Below, piece after piece: positions 56,112-64,000 of a stretch of 64,000 bases of DNA. Location of the stretch: the NCBI GenBank assembly GCA_027620655.1, contig JAQCDS010000001.1, forward strand, positions 186,001-250,000, read 5' to 3'. The notes under the pieces are model-generated. The model saw only the letters and a program-made list of their open reading frames with translations. It had not been told where the DNA came from and searched no databases. The position numbers and the translations under genes were made by a program. Each line of letters opens with the position of its first letter. The stretch's first letter is position 1. This DNA is from Bacteroidota bacterium (GTDB taxonomy: Bacteria; Bacteroidota; Bacteroidia; Flavobacteriales; Flavobacteriaceae).

Positions 56112-56480
56112 ATGAAATACTTCTATTTTTTAATTTTTATTTGTACATCTTCTTGTTATCAAATAGAGCGCAACTGTCAAGATTATAAAACAGGTACATT
56201 TCAGAGTACCATTAGTATAGACGGAAAGAGCTACACATCGGAATTTACGCGGACCGAAACCTTACAGATTGAACGTTTTAATACAAAAATAGATAGTGCA
56301 TCTGTACGTTGGATAAATGATTGTGAAATGATTTTTAAGACCATTAACCCAAAAAATAGAGCTGAACAAAAGGATGTACACCTAAAAATCCTGACAACAA
56401 CGAATAACACTTACACGTTTGAATTTGGCTACGTAGGTAGTCCTGTCAAACAAAAGGGCGTAGCCAAGCGTGTTAATTAA
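56112..56480 (+). CDS. Small lipoprotein next to parC
   Basis: A 122-residue exported lipoprotein: the signal MKYFYFLIFICTSSC ends in a lipobox cysteine (Cys15), after which the mature protein is hydrophilic with several likely beta strands and two further cysteines in RNCQDY and NDCEMIF. An earlier in-frame ATG at 56097 would add five residues before the signal peptide; 56112 is favoured. The function is unknown. Adjacency to parC has given some relatives a topoisomerase label, which the sequence does not support. The end overlaps the convergent parC end by four bases. Confidence 0.7.
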   Translation: MKYFYFLIFICTSSCYQIERNCQDYKTGTFQSTISIDGKSYTSEFTRTETLQIERFNTKIDSASVRWINDCEMIFKTINPKNRAEQKDVHLKILTTTNNTYTFEFGYVGSPVKQKGVAKRVN

Positions 56481-59170
56481 AATAAGGTAATCTGACCCTC
56501 TGAATCTCCTGTAAAGTCTTCTTTATTTTCTTTTGGGGTAGATATTTCAGAAGATTCAACAGCATTTGTTGTTGATGAAATTTCATCTGATTCATCCATA
56601 GCAGTTTTTGTCGCAACAACTTCTTCGTCTACAACCTCAAGCTCATCGGCATGAACTTCTTCTGGGGCTTCATATGGTAATGGTTCAGATAAATCAATTT
56701 GATTTACTTTCAGTCTTGATAACTGATTCCCTTGTGCAGAAATCCCTTTAACATCTATAAATTGCTCAATATCAATTATTTGATTTGGTCTGCGCTCTTT
56801 TCCTCTGTCCTTCGCAAATGTGATTTCAACCACAGGCCGCCAATCGGTACTAACAATTTCTAGCGTACTTGATGCATGAGAGGAAATAAATACTTCTTCT
56901 TTGTTTTCGTTTTCAATAAGAAAGCGTTTTACAAAATATTTATCTTTTGCGCCGTCAAAATAAATGGCAGAAATAGGTTTATTTGGCACCCATTTTTCCA
57001 AAACAATCATATCATCACTAAAATGTGTCGTGATATCAGGAACAATAGTTTTTACAATTCCTGACTGAGTGATCACTAAAATACGATCTTCACCTCTAAA
57101 TTCACCAATAAGCTCACCACGTGCATCAACATTGAGGCGCTGTACGGTTTCATCGAACCATATTTTTCGTGGTCTTAGAGTACTTACACCTTTTTCTTTT
57201 AATTCAATGCGTTTAATAGCATATTTGGTCACCAAATTTCCTTTGGATGTTCGACCTTTGATTAGAATATCTGCAAAGTTGATGTCCCATTTTAATTTTT
57301 TGATACTTCCAACTTGACGAAGCAAAACAGTAACTACTTCTGCTTCACCATTTGGATTTGCAGAGAAATACCAAACCATTGTTCCGGCTTTGTCTTTTGC
57401 TAGGTCATATTCTTTGTCTCTTGTAATTGAAGTTACAGCAAATCGTTTAATATAAGAAGGGCCACCTTTTCCATCGCGATAAATCATGTTGTAAATGGTT
57501 CTAGTATCTTTTTTCTTAAATACTGCAACATGAATAATATTTTTGCCCACAAAAGTTTTTGTATCTACTTTGGTTACCATCATTTTACCATCCCTGGTAA
57601 ATACAATTATGTCATCAATATCGCTACAATCACAAACATACTCGTCTCGTTTGAGACCAGTTCCAACAAAACCTTCTTCTCTATTAACATAGAGTTTTGT
57701 ATTTCTTATCACTACTTTTGTAGCATCTACATCATCAAAGACTTTAATTTCTGTTTTTCGATTTTTACCATCTCCATATTCAGTCTTTAAACGATTGAAA
57801 TAAGCAATAGTATAGTCTATAATTGTTGCTAAATGAGCTTTGGTTTCTTCAATTTGAGCCTCTAACGCTTCGATTTTTTGTTGAGCTTTATCAATATCAA
57901 ATTTTGAAATTCTTTTGATGCGAATTTCTGTTAGGCGTGCAATATCATCTGTTGTTATAGGGCGTTTAAGATGACCAATATGAGGTTTAAGTCCTCGATC
58001 TATTGCAGAAATAACCCCATCCCAAGTTTCCTCTTCTTCAATATCACGATAAATTCGATTTTCAATAAAAATACGTTCTAATGATGCAAAATGCCACTGT
58101 TCCTCTAACTCACCAAGTTTTATTTCGAGTTCTAGTTTCAATAATTCAACCGTATGATCTGTTGAGCGTCTTAGCATTTCTGATACGCCTACAAACAAAG
58201 GTTTATTGTCTTCAATAACGCAACCTAAAGGAGAAATTGAGGTTTCACAACTAGTAAAAGCAAAAAGCGCATCAATGGTTTTATCGGGTGAAATTCCTGA
58301 GGGAAGGTGTACTAAAATTTCAACATCTGCAGCAGTATTGTCTTCAATTTTTTTAATTTTTATTTTTCCTTTCTCATTGGCTTTAAGAATCGAATCTATG
58401 AGCGTTGATGTGGTTGTCCCAAAAGGAACTTCTGTTATCACAAGTGTGTTTTTATTTAATTGTGATATCCGCGCTCTACAACGCACCTTACCACCTCTAA
58501 GACCATCGTTGTAATTGGTGAAATCTGCAACACCTCCTGTAGCGAAATCAGGTACTAGAGTAAATCGTTTGCCTTGAAGATGCTTAATTGAAGCTTCAAC
58601 AAGTTCAATAAAATTGTGTGGTAAAACCTTTGTTGATAATCCAACTGCAATCCCTTCTGCTCCTTGTGCAAGAAGTAATGGAAATTTTACAGGAAGATTT
58701 ATAGGTTCTTTTCTTCGACCATCATATGAGGCTTGCCATTCTGTTGTTTTCGGATTAAAAACAACATCTAACGCAAATTTAGACAAACGGGCTTCAATGT
58801 ATCTGGAAGCTGCAGCACGATCTCCAGTAAGAACATTCCCCCAGTTTCCTTGCGTATCAATCAATAAATCTTTTTGACCAATTTGAACCATGGCATCTGC
58901 AATACTCGCATCTCCATGTGGGTGGTATTGCATGGTATGTCCAACAATGTTTGCTACTTTGTTGTAGCGCCCATCATCCAAATCTTTCATAGAATGTAGA
59001 ATACGGCGCTGAACAGGCTTAAAACCATCTTCTATAGCTGGTACTGCACGTTCTAAAATTACATATGACGCATAGTCCAAAAACCAATCTTTATACATAC
59101 CAGTCACTCTTGTGATGGTTTCTTGACTTTCTATGGATTCTGAATGTAAATCGTCTTGCTCTTCAATCAT
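56477..59170 (-). CDS. parC: DNA topoisomerase IV subunit A (GyrA/ParC family)
   Basis: The 897-residue breakage-reunion subunit of a type IIA topoisomerase. The active-site tyrosine is Tyr124 in ASRYIEARL and QRR is at 54-56 in VQRRILHSM. A coiled-coil and gate domain (about 350-470) precedes a beta-pinwheel-like C-terminal domain (about 490-820). It lacks an obvious GyrA box, supporting ParC. It follows parE by three bases. The last 60 residues are acidic and low-complexity, ending exactly in QITLF (893-897), a beta-clamp-binding-like motif. Confidence 0.93.
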   Translation of the reverse strand: MIEEQDDLHSESIESQETITRVTGMYKDWFLDYASYVILERAVPAIEDGFKPVQRRILHSMKDLDDGRYNKVANIVGHTMQYHPHGDASIADAMVQIGQKDLLIDTQGNWGNVLTGDRAAASRYIEARLSKFALDVVFNPKTTEWQASYDGRRKEPINLPVKFPLLLAQGAEGIAVGLSTKVLPHNFIELVEASIKHLQGKRFTLVPDFATGGVADFTNYNDGLRGGKVRCRARISQLNKNTLVITEVPFGTTTSTLIDSILKANEKGKIKIKKIEDNTAADVEILVHLPSGISPDKTIDALFAFTSCETSISPLGCVIEDNKPLFVGVSEMLRRSTDHTVELLKLELEIKLGELEEQWHFASLERIFIENRIYRDIEEEETWDGVISAIDRGLKPHIGHLKRPITTDDIARLTEIRIKRISKFDIDKAQQKIEALEAQIEETKAHLATIIDYTIAYFNRLKTEYGDGKNRKTEIKVFDDVDATKVVIRNTKLYVNREEGFVGTGLKRDEYVCDCSDIDDIIVFTRDGKMMVTKVDTKTFVGKNIIHVAVFKKKDTRTIYNMIYRDGKGGPSYIKRFAVTSITRDKEYDLAKDKAGTMVWYFSANPNGEAEVVTVLLRQVGSIKKLKWDINFADILIKGRTSKGNLVTKYAIKRIELKEKGVSTLRPRKIWFDETVQRLNVDARGELIGEFRGEDRILVITQSGIVKTIVPDITTHFSDDMIVLEKWVPNKPISAIYFDGAKDKYFVKRFLIENENKEEVFISSHASSTLEIVSTDWRPVVEITFAKDRGKERRPNQIIDIEQFIDVKGISAQGNQLSRLKVNQIDLSEPLPYEAPEEVHADELEVVDEEVVATKTAMDESDEISSTTNAVESSEISTPKENKEDFTGDSEGQITLF

Positions 59171-59173
59171 AAA

Positions 59174-61036
59174 CTACTCCTTTTCTGAATCAATTAGATC
59201 TAATTCTACTTTAAGATTATTAATTATAAACTTTTGACGCTCTGGTGTGTTTTTACCCATATAAAATGACAATAATTCTTCTGTGGTCATTTCAGAATCC
59301 AACATTACAGGATCCAAACGAATATCATCTCCTATAAAGTGTTTAAATTCATTTGGTGAAATCTCACCTAAACCTTTAAATCGTGTAATTTCAGGCTTGG
59401 GTTTTAATTTTTCAATCGCATTGATACGCTCTTCTTCCGTATAACAATAAATTGTTTCTTTTTTGTTTCGAACTCTAAATAATGGTGTTTGCAATATATA
59501 CAAATGCCCTTCTTTTATGAGTTCTGGAAAGAATTGTAGAAAAAAGGTAATCAATAACAAACGAATATGCATTCCATCTACATCAGCATCTGTTGCAATT
59601 ACAATATTATTGTAGCGCAAATCTTCAATAGATTCTTCAATATTTAGTGCCGCTTGCAAAAGGTTGAATTCCTCATTTTCGTATACAATTTTCTTTGTAA
59701 GCCCGTAGCAATTTAATGGCTTGCCTTTTAAACTAAATACGGCTTGAGTGTTCACATCGCGTGATTTTGTGATACTTCCCGATGCGGAATCTCCCTCTGT
59801 AATGAAAAGCGTTGTTTCGAGGTTTCGGTTGTTTTTGGTGTCGTCAAAATGTACACGACAATCTCTTAGTTTTTTGTTGTGTAAACTTGCTTTTTTGGCG
59901 CGTTCTTTTGCAATTTTTCGAATACCTGAAAGCTCTTTTCTTTCGCGTTCTGCTTGAAGTATTTTTCGTTGAATTGCTTCGGCAGTATCTGGATTTTTAT
60001 GTAAATAGTTGTCAAGATGTGTTTTAACAAAATCATTGATAAAAGTACGTACCGTTGGCAATCCGCCCCCCATATCGGTAGACCCTAGTTTTGTTTTGGT
60101 TTGACTTTCAAAAACAGGCTCCATCACTTTAATAGCAATTGCCGAAATTATTGATTTTCGAACATCTGAAGCATCATAATTCTTGCCAAAAAAATCGCGA
60201 ATGGTTTTAACAAATGCTTCTCTAAAAGCCGCCAAATGTGTCCCTCCTTGTGTAGTGTTTTGCCCATTGACAAAAGAATGGTATTCTTCGCTATATTGGG
60301 TTTTACTGTGCGTAAGGGCTACCTCAATATCATCAGCTTTAAGATGAATTGTTGGGTATAATCGATCTTCTGCTTTTGAATTATCTTCTAGTAAATCTTT
60401 AAGTCCATGTTCACTAAAAAACTTCTCGCCATTAAATGTTATAGTCAGCCCTGGATTTAAATAAACATAATTTTTGAGCATGCGAGCGACATACTCATTT
60501 CGAAACTTATAATTTTTAAAAATAGTTGAATCAGGGATAAAAGAAACTTTGGTTCCTTTTCTTCGTGTGGTATCGTCTAATAGCTCTTGATTTGTAAGAA
60601 CACCTGTTTCAAATTCTGCTGATGAAGATTTTCCATCTCTAGTAGATTCTACACGAAAATAGGTTGATAATGCATTAACGGCTTTTGTTCCTACTCCATT
60701 TAAACCTACAGATTTTTTGAAGGCTCTAGAGTCATATTTTCCTCCGGTATTCATTTTTGAAACAACGTCCACCACTTTGCCTAAAGGAATGCCGCGACCA
60801 TAATCACGAACAATAACTTTGTTGCCTTGTATAGAAATGTCAATAGATTTTCCAGCACCCATGACATATTCATCAATAGAATTATCTAAAACTTCTTTAA
60901 GAAGAATATAAATACCATCATCTGCCGAAGAACCATCACCAAGTTTTCCAATGTACATTCCAGGGCGCATACGGATATGCTCCTTCCAGTCTAGGGATCT
61001 GATATTATCTTCTGTATAATTTGTATTTTGGGTCAT
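59174..61036 (-). CDS. parE: DNA topoisomerase IV subunit B (GyrB/ParE family)
   Basis: The ATPase subunit, 620 residues. The GHKL fold shows [22 protein letters not shown] and [14 protein letters not shown]; the transducer domain follows, and the TOPRIM metal-binding EGDSASGS and DADVDGMHI complete it. The length fits ParE rather than longer GyrB. It is the first gene of parE-parC, three bases apart, and acts in decatenating replicated chromosomes. A short hairpin AATGTT-GAG-AACATT lies upstream at 61126-61140. Confidence 0.94.
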   Translation of the reverse strand: MTQNTNYTEDNIRSLDWKEHIRMRPGMYIGKLGDGSSADDGIYILLKEVLDNSIDEYVMGAGKSIDISIQGNKVIVRDYGRGIPLGKVVDVVSKMNTGGKYDSRAFKKSVGLNGVGTKAVNALSTYFRVESTRDGKSSSAEFETGVLTNQELLDDTTRRKGTKVSFIPDSTIFKNYKFRNEYVARMLKNYVYLNPGLTITFNGEKFFSEHGLKDLLEDNSKAEDRLYPTIHLKADDIEVALTHSKTQYSEEYHSFVNGQNTTQGGTHLAAFREAFVKTIRDFFGKNYDASDVRKSIISAIAIKVMEPVFESQTKTKLGSTDMGGGLPTVRTFINDFVKTHLDNYLHKNPDTAEAIQRKILQAERERKELSGIRKIAKERAKKASLHNKKLRDCRVHFDDTKNNRNLETTLFITEGDSASGSITKSRDVNTQAVFSLKGKPLNCYGLTKKIVYENEEFNLLQAALNIEESIEDLRYNNIVIATDADVDGMHIRLLLITFFLQFFPELIKEGHLYILQTPLFRVRNKKETIYCYTEEERINAIEKLKPKPEITRFKGLGEISPNEFKHFIGDDIRLDPVMLDSEMTTEELLSFYMGKNTPERQKFIINNLKVELDLIDSEKE

Positions 61037-61167
61037 AGGGTGTTTCTGACGAGGTGCTAATATAGTACTTCATCTGAAAAAAAGAAACCTTTAAAACACA
61101 AATTAATTAACAAAAATTAACGGCTAATGTTGAGAACATTTTTGGCTAAAAAAAAGACTTAAATGAA

Positions 61168-62262
61168 TTATACATTAAACAGGAAATGTACGACATCACC
61201 GTCTTTGACGGTGTAGTTTTTTCCTTCAACACGCATTTTCCCGGCTTCTTTGACTTTGGCTTCACTGCCATAGTTTACATAATCGTCATAAGCAATGACT
61301 TCGGCACGGATAAAACCTTTTTCAAAATCGGTATGAATCACGCCTGCGGCTTGTGGAGCTAGACTACCAATTTTTATGGTCCAAGCACGCACTTCTTTTT
61401 GACCAGCAGTAAAGTAGGTTTGAAGATTAAGCAATTTATAAGCCGAACGAATCAATTTTGCAGAACCTGGTTCATCCAATCCAATATCTTCCAAAAATAG
61501 CTGACGCTCCTCAAAATCGTCCAATTCGTTGATATCAGCTTCCGTTCCAACGGCCAAAACCAAAACTTCAGCATTTTCGTTGGCTACAGCAGTTTTTACC
61601 TGTTCGACATAGCTATTGCCACTTACTGCAGAATTTTCGTCTACATTACAGACATACATTACAGGTTTAGCGGTAATAAACTGTAGAGGTTTGACATAGG
61701 CCACAAAGTCATCTTCTGAAACCTCCAAACTTCGTACGGATTGGCCTGCTTCGAGATGGGCTTTTATGTGTTCCAAAACTTCTGCCTCTTTTTGGGCGTC
61801 TTTATTACCTGTTTTAGCAGTACGTTTAACTTTTTCAAGTTTCTTTTCAACAGTTTCTAAGTCTTTTAACTGCAATTCCATATCGATGGTGTCTTTGTCT
61901 CTAAGAGGGTCAACACTTCCATCGACATGAACAATATTATCGTTATCAAAACAACGCAACACATGTAAAATCGCATCAGTTTCTCTAATATTTCCTAAAA
62001 ATTGATTGCCAAGCCCCTCGCCTTTACTCGCCCCTTTCACCAATCCAGCAATATCCACAATTTCTACAGTGGCTGGGATTACTTTTTCTGGGCTTACTAG
62101 GGATTCTAATTTAGAAAGTCTAGGGTCTGGAACATTGACCACACCAACGTTTGGCTCAATGGTACAAAATGGAAAATTAGCACTTTGTGCTTTGGCGTTT
62201 GATAAACAATTAAAAAGTGTTGATTTTCCAACATTGGGCAATCCAACGATTCCTGCTTTCAT
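61168..62262 (-). CDS. ychF: Redox-regulated ATPase YchF (OLA1 family)
   Basis: A 364-residue Obg-related P-loop ATPase. The G1 motif GLPNVGKST is at residues 7-15, followed by DIAGLVKGASKGEGLGN (G3) and the ATP-preferring change in the G4 region, then a coiled-coil and a TGS domain ending VKDGDVVHFLFNV. The frame opens at an ATG seven codons earlier (62283), but that ATG lies within the candidate -7 box TACTTTTG (62288-62281), so 62262 is the start. It is a stress and translation-linked enzyme. Its downstream neighbour parE is separated by 131 bases. Confidence 0.94.
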   Translation of the reverse strand: MKAGIVGLPNVGKSTLFNCLSNAKAQSANFPFCTIEPNVGVVNVPDPRLSKLESLVSPEKVIPATVEIVDIAGLVKGASKGEGLGNQFLGNIRETDAILHVLRCFDNDNIVHVDGSVDPLRDKDTIDMELQLKDLETVEKKLEKVKRTAKTGNKDAQKEAEVLEHIKAHLEAGQSVRSLEVSEDDFVAYVKPLQFITAKPVMYVCNVDENSAVSGNSYVEQVKTAVANENAEVLVLAVGTEADINELDDFEERQLFLEDIGLDEPGSAKLIRSAYKLLNLQTYFTAGQKEVRAWTIKIGSLAPQAAGVIHTDFEKGFIRAEVIAYDDYVNYGSEAKVKEAGKMRVEGKNYTVKDGDVVHFLFNV

Positions 62263-62280
62263 AAAAATATATTTTGAGTG

Positions 62281-62288
62281 CAAAAGTA
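62281..62288 (-). promoter_or_regulatory. Candidate -7 promoter box of ychF
   Basis: The minus strand reads TACTTTTG, matching TAnnTTTG, 18 bases before the ATG at 62262. No TTG is found 17-23 bases upstream. Confidence 0.45.
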
Positions 62289-62334
62289 CATAAATGAAGT
62301 ATTATTTACATTAAAAAGAATACAGTATGATATC

Positions 62335-62688
62335 TTAATCCTCTGGATGCATAAAACGTTGTTTCCCCAAAAGCACCTCTTCGGTTTCAATGTTGTTTTC
62401 GTCTGGGACACAACAATCTACAGGACATACCGCCGCACATTGTGGCTCTTCATGGAAGCCCATACACTCGGTGCATTTATCGGGAACAATAAAATAATAT
62501 TCGTCACTAATAGGTATTTGTGCCTCATCGGCATCAACTTGCTTACCATTTGGTAAAACTATTTGCCCTTCTAAACTTGTACCATCGTTATAGCGCCAAT
62601 CGTCTGCACCTTCATAAATGGCAGTATTTGGACATTCGGGCTCACAAGCGCCACAATTAATACATTCATCAGTGATTATAATTGCCAT
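62335..62688 (-). CDS. 4Fe-4S dicluster ferredoxin
   Basis: A 117-residue ferredoxin with two 4Fe-4S clusters. The first binding set is CINCGACEPECPN (positions about 11-23) and the second CTECMGF...CAAVCPVDCC (about 73-95), with a 40-residue insertion between them typical of the Bacteroidota form. It probably supplies low-potential electrons to an undefined partner. It is divergent from the LuxC-type acyl-CoA reductase gene, 70 bases apart, a pairing that may be functional. Confidence 0.92.
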   Translation of the reverse strand: MAIIITDECINCGACEPECPNTAIYEGADDWRYNDGTSLEGQIVLPNGKQVDADEAQIPISDEYYFIVPDKCTECMGFHEEPQCAAVCPVDCCVPDENNIETEEVLLGKQRFMHPED

Positions 62689-62714
62689 AGTCGTTTTTTC
62701 GAATATTTATTAAC

Positions 62715-62722
62715 TAAATTTG
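62715..62722 (+). promoter_or_regulatory. Candidate -7 promoter box of the acyl-CoA reductase gene
   Basis: TAAATTTG matches TAnnTTTG, 36 bases before the ATG at 62759. The -33 element is not evident. Confidence 0.4.
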
Positions 62723-62758
62723 CACAAAATTAACGCCAATATTACGTTTAAACAAATT

Positions 62759-63820
62759 ATGAATCATAAAAAAAATATAATAAGTGCTCTTGTAGAATTG
62801 GGTGTTTTTTTAAGCCAATTTTCCTCAAAGGATTACAAAAAATCAAAGGATACACGCCACAACGATTTATTTTTTGATGGATTCAAACATCAGCTTAAAT
62901 TGGCCGAAGCGCATAATGGGTGGTTTACAAAAGAGAATTTATGCTTTGCCCTTAACCAATGGAGTGTGTTACTCCAAAAAGAGCATCTCGAAAAATGGCT
63001 TGCCTCCTATTCTATTCCTACAATAACCCCAAAGAATATCGCCATTATTATGGCTGGAAATATTCCTCTTGTTGGGTTTCATGATTTTTTATCCGCTTTG
63101 GTTTGTGGACATAAAATAACCATCAAACAATCCTCCAACGATAAACATCTATTGCCGTTTTTAGCGGCCTATTTAATGCATATTGAACCCTCTATTAAAG
63201 GAACTATTGAGTTTACAGAGGAACGTCTCGAAGATTTTGATGCTGTTATTGCTACAGGAAGCGATAATACGGCGCGCTATTTTGAATATTATTTTAAAAA
63301 CAAACCCTCTATCATCAGAAAAAATAGAAATTCTGTAGCGGTACTCACAGGTCATGAAACTCCTGAAGACTTAGAAGCATTAACTGAGGATATATTCCGA
63401 TATTATGGTTTGGGATGCCGAAGTGTTTCTAAACTTTTTGTGCCAAATGATTATGATTTTGATGCCTTTTTTAATGCCGTATATGAGTGGCATCCTATCA
63501 TGAATAGTGCAAAATATGCTAACAATTACGATTACAATAAAGCGGTGTATTTGATGAGTGAGTTTGATTTGTTGGAAAATGGTTTTTTGATGCTCAAAGA
63601 AGATCAACACTATGCGTCTCCAATTGCTACTTTGTTTTATGAATTCTATGATGATATTGAAAACTTAAAGTCAAAAATCCAAAAAGATAGCGAGCTCATT
63701 CAATGTGTAGTTTCTCGAGATTTTATGCCAAATGAAGTTGGTTTTGGAACAACACAACTTCCAAAATTAAGCGATTATGCCGATCAAAAAGATACTGTTG
63801 ATTTCTTGTTGAAAATATAA
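62759..63820 (+). CDS. Acyl-CoA reductase (LuxC family)
   Basis: A 353-residue LuxC-like reductase of the aldehyde dehydrogenase superfamily. The region IMAGNIPLVGFHDFLSALVCGH and KQSSNDKHLLPFLAAYL forms the N-terminal NADPH-binding part, and the candidate catalytic Cys is in YGLGCRSVSKLFVP. The frame starts earlier at a TTG (62720), which would overlap the -7 box, so the ATG at 62759 (MNHKKNIISALVEL) is used. No luxA, luxB, luxD or luxE partner is present; serC follows 87 bases on. The role outside luminescence is not known. Confidence 0.85.
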   Translation: MNHKKNIISALVELGVFLSQFSSKDYKKSKDTRHNDLFFDGFKHQLKLAEAHNGWFTKENLCFALNQWSVLLQKEHLEKWLASYSIPTITPKNIAIIMAGNIPLVGFHDFLSALVCGHKITIKQSSNDKHLLPFLAAYLMHIEPSIKGTIEFTEERLEDFDAVIATGSDNTARYFEYYFKNKPSIIRKNRNSVAVLTGHETPEDLEALTEDIFRYYGLGCRSVSKLFVPNDYDFDAFFNAVYEWHPIMNSAKYANNYDYNKAVYLMSEFDLLENGFLMLKEDQHYASPIATLFYEFYDDIENLKSKIQKDSELIQCVVSRDFMPNEVGFGTTQLPKLSDYADQKDTVDFLLKI

Positions 63821-63907
63821 CATAATATTATTATATTTTTTTATCTGATATCAATAATTAATTCGCACCTTTGTAGCTTAATTTTTTAAAAGCTAAAAAC
63901 TCACCAA

Positions 63908-64000
63908 ATGAAAAGACATAATTTTAGCGCTGGACCCTGCGTTTTACCTCAAGAGGTTATGGAAAAATCTGCGCAAGCAGTATTGGATTTTGACAACGGC
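63908..64000 (+). CDS. serC: Phosphoserine aminotransferase, N-terminal fragment cut by the window end
   Basis: The first 31 codons are visible: [17 protein letters not shown] and then the LDFDNG region, the N-terminus of SerC (usual xxNFSAGPAxLP). SerC makes phosphoserine from 3-phosphohydroxypyruvate. The ATG at 63908 is the only plausible start. The preceding 87 bases are A/T-rich with CACCTTTG near 63867, which misses the -7 consensus by one base, and a TAGCTT/AAGCTA hairpin in the leader. Confidence 0.9.
   Translation, partial: MKRHNFSAGPCVLPQEVMEKSAQAVLDFDNG

Noticed and set aside
61126-61140. Hairpin AATGTT-GAG-AACATT after ychF
   Set aside because: Six A/T-rich pairs with no adjoining T run; too weak to call a terminator.
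63821-63907. Riboswitch or attenuator before serC
   Set aside because: Only a six-pair hairpin and A/T-rich sequence are visible; there is no alternative fold or terminator.

Overview
The window is a low-GC, gene-dense chromosomal segment from a member of the Bacteroidota, most likely family Flavobacteriaceae. The evidence is: the type IX secretion regulator PorX; an LpxC-FabZ fusion; a long two-domain ketol-acid reductoisomerase; fused HisB and HisIE; many TAnnTTTG promoter boxes, the Bacteroidota -7 element; and few Shine-Dalgarno sequences. It is almost wholly core metabolism and information processing. I see no tRNA, rRNA operon, CRISPR array, insertion sequence, prophage or restriction cassette.

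Layout. 1-88: 3' part of the SRP RNA. 150-5421: short-chain dehydrogenase, fructose-6-phosphate aldolase, FabG, a von Willebrand-type membrane protein and a prohibitin-like protein. 5488-12597: the complete histidine operon hisG-D-C-B-H-A-F-IE, led by a His-rich leader peptide and a transcription attenuator, then a TruA-like pseudouridine synthase. 13420-15328: hypothetical protein, MscS channel and DUF3817 protein. 15482-22207 (minus): ilvD-B-N-C-A for isoleucine and valine. 22287-22322: a 36-base palindrome upstream of ilvD. 22509-31456: a mixed region with a helicase, two methyltransferases, a ZIP transporter, an M42 peptidase, a Nudix hydrolase and a lipoprotein peptidase. 31467-36490: acs, an acyltransferase-like membrane protein, phoH and purC. 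36663-40600: SAM hydrolase-family protein, dnaN, a structured spacer with a broken small gene, and an ABC-F ATPase. 40787-47700 (minus): sucD, then the lipid A block lpxD-lpxC/fabZ-lpxA-efp-lpxD2, preceded by an HD hydrolase. 47801-51388: porX-tsaE-ald and a small membrane-anchored protein. 51389-56480: proline dehydrogenase, aroB, Lrp regulator, M14 carboxypeptidase, XRE regulator and a lipoprotein. 56477-61036 (minus): topoisomerase IV parE-parC. 61168-64000: ychF, ferredoxin, LuxC-type acyl-CoA reductase and the start of serC.

How the parts work together. Two complete amino-acid pathways (His, Ile/Val) are each packed as one tight transcription unit with overlapping or near-touching genes. 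The lipid A genes share a unit with efp. PorX, TsaE and Ald are co-directional. The most interesting signals are regulatory or at protein termini rather than new gene systems. They are the his attenuator, whose antiterminator arm lies inside the leader coding sequence; a clamp-binding-like QITLF at the extreme C-terminus of ParC; a divergent control region with four TACA-NN-TGTA sites; inverted repeats on the dnaN, ilvD and DUF3817 control regions; and a nonsense-interrupted small gene behind a three-stem RNA element after dnaN. I found no clearly new multi-gene system.
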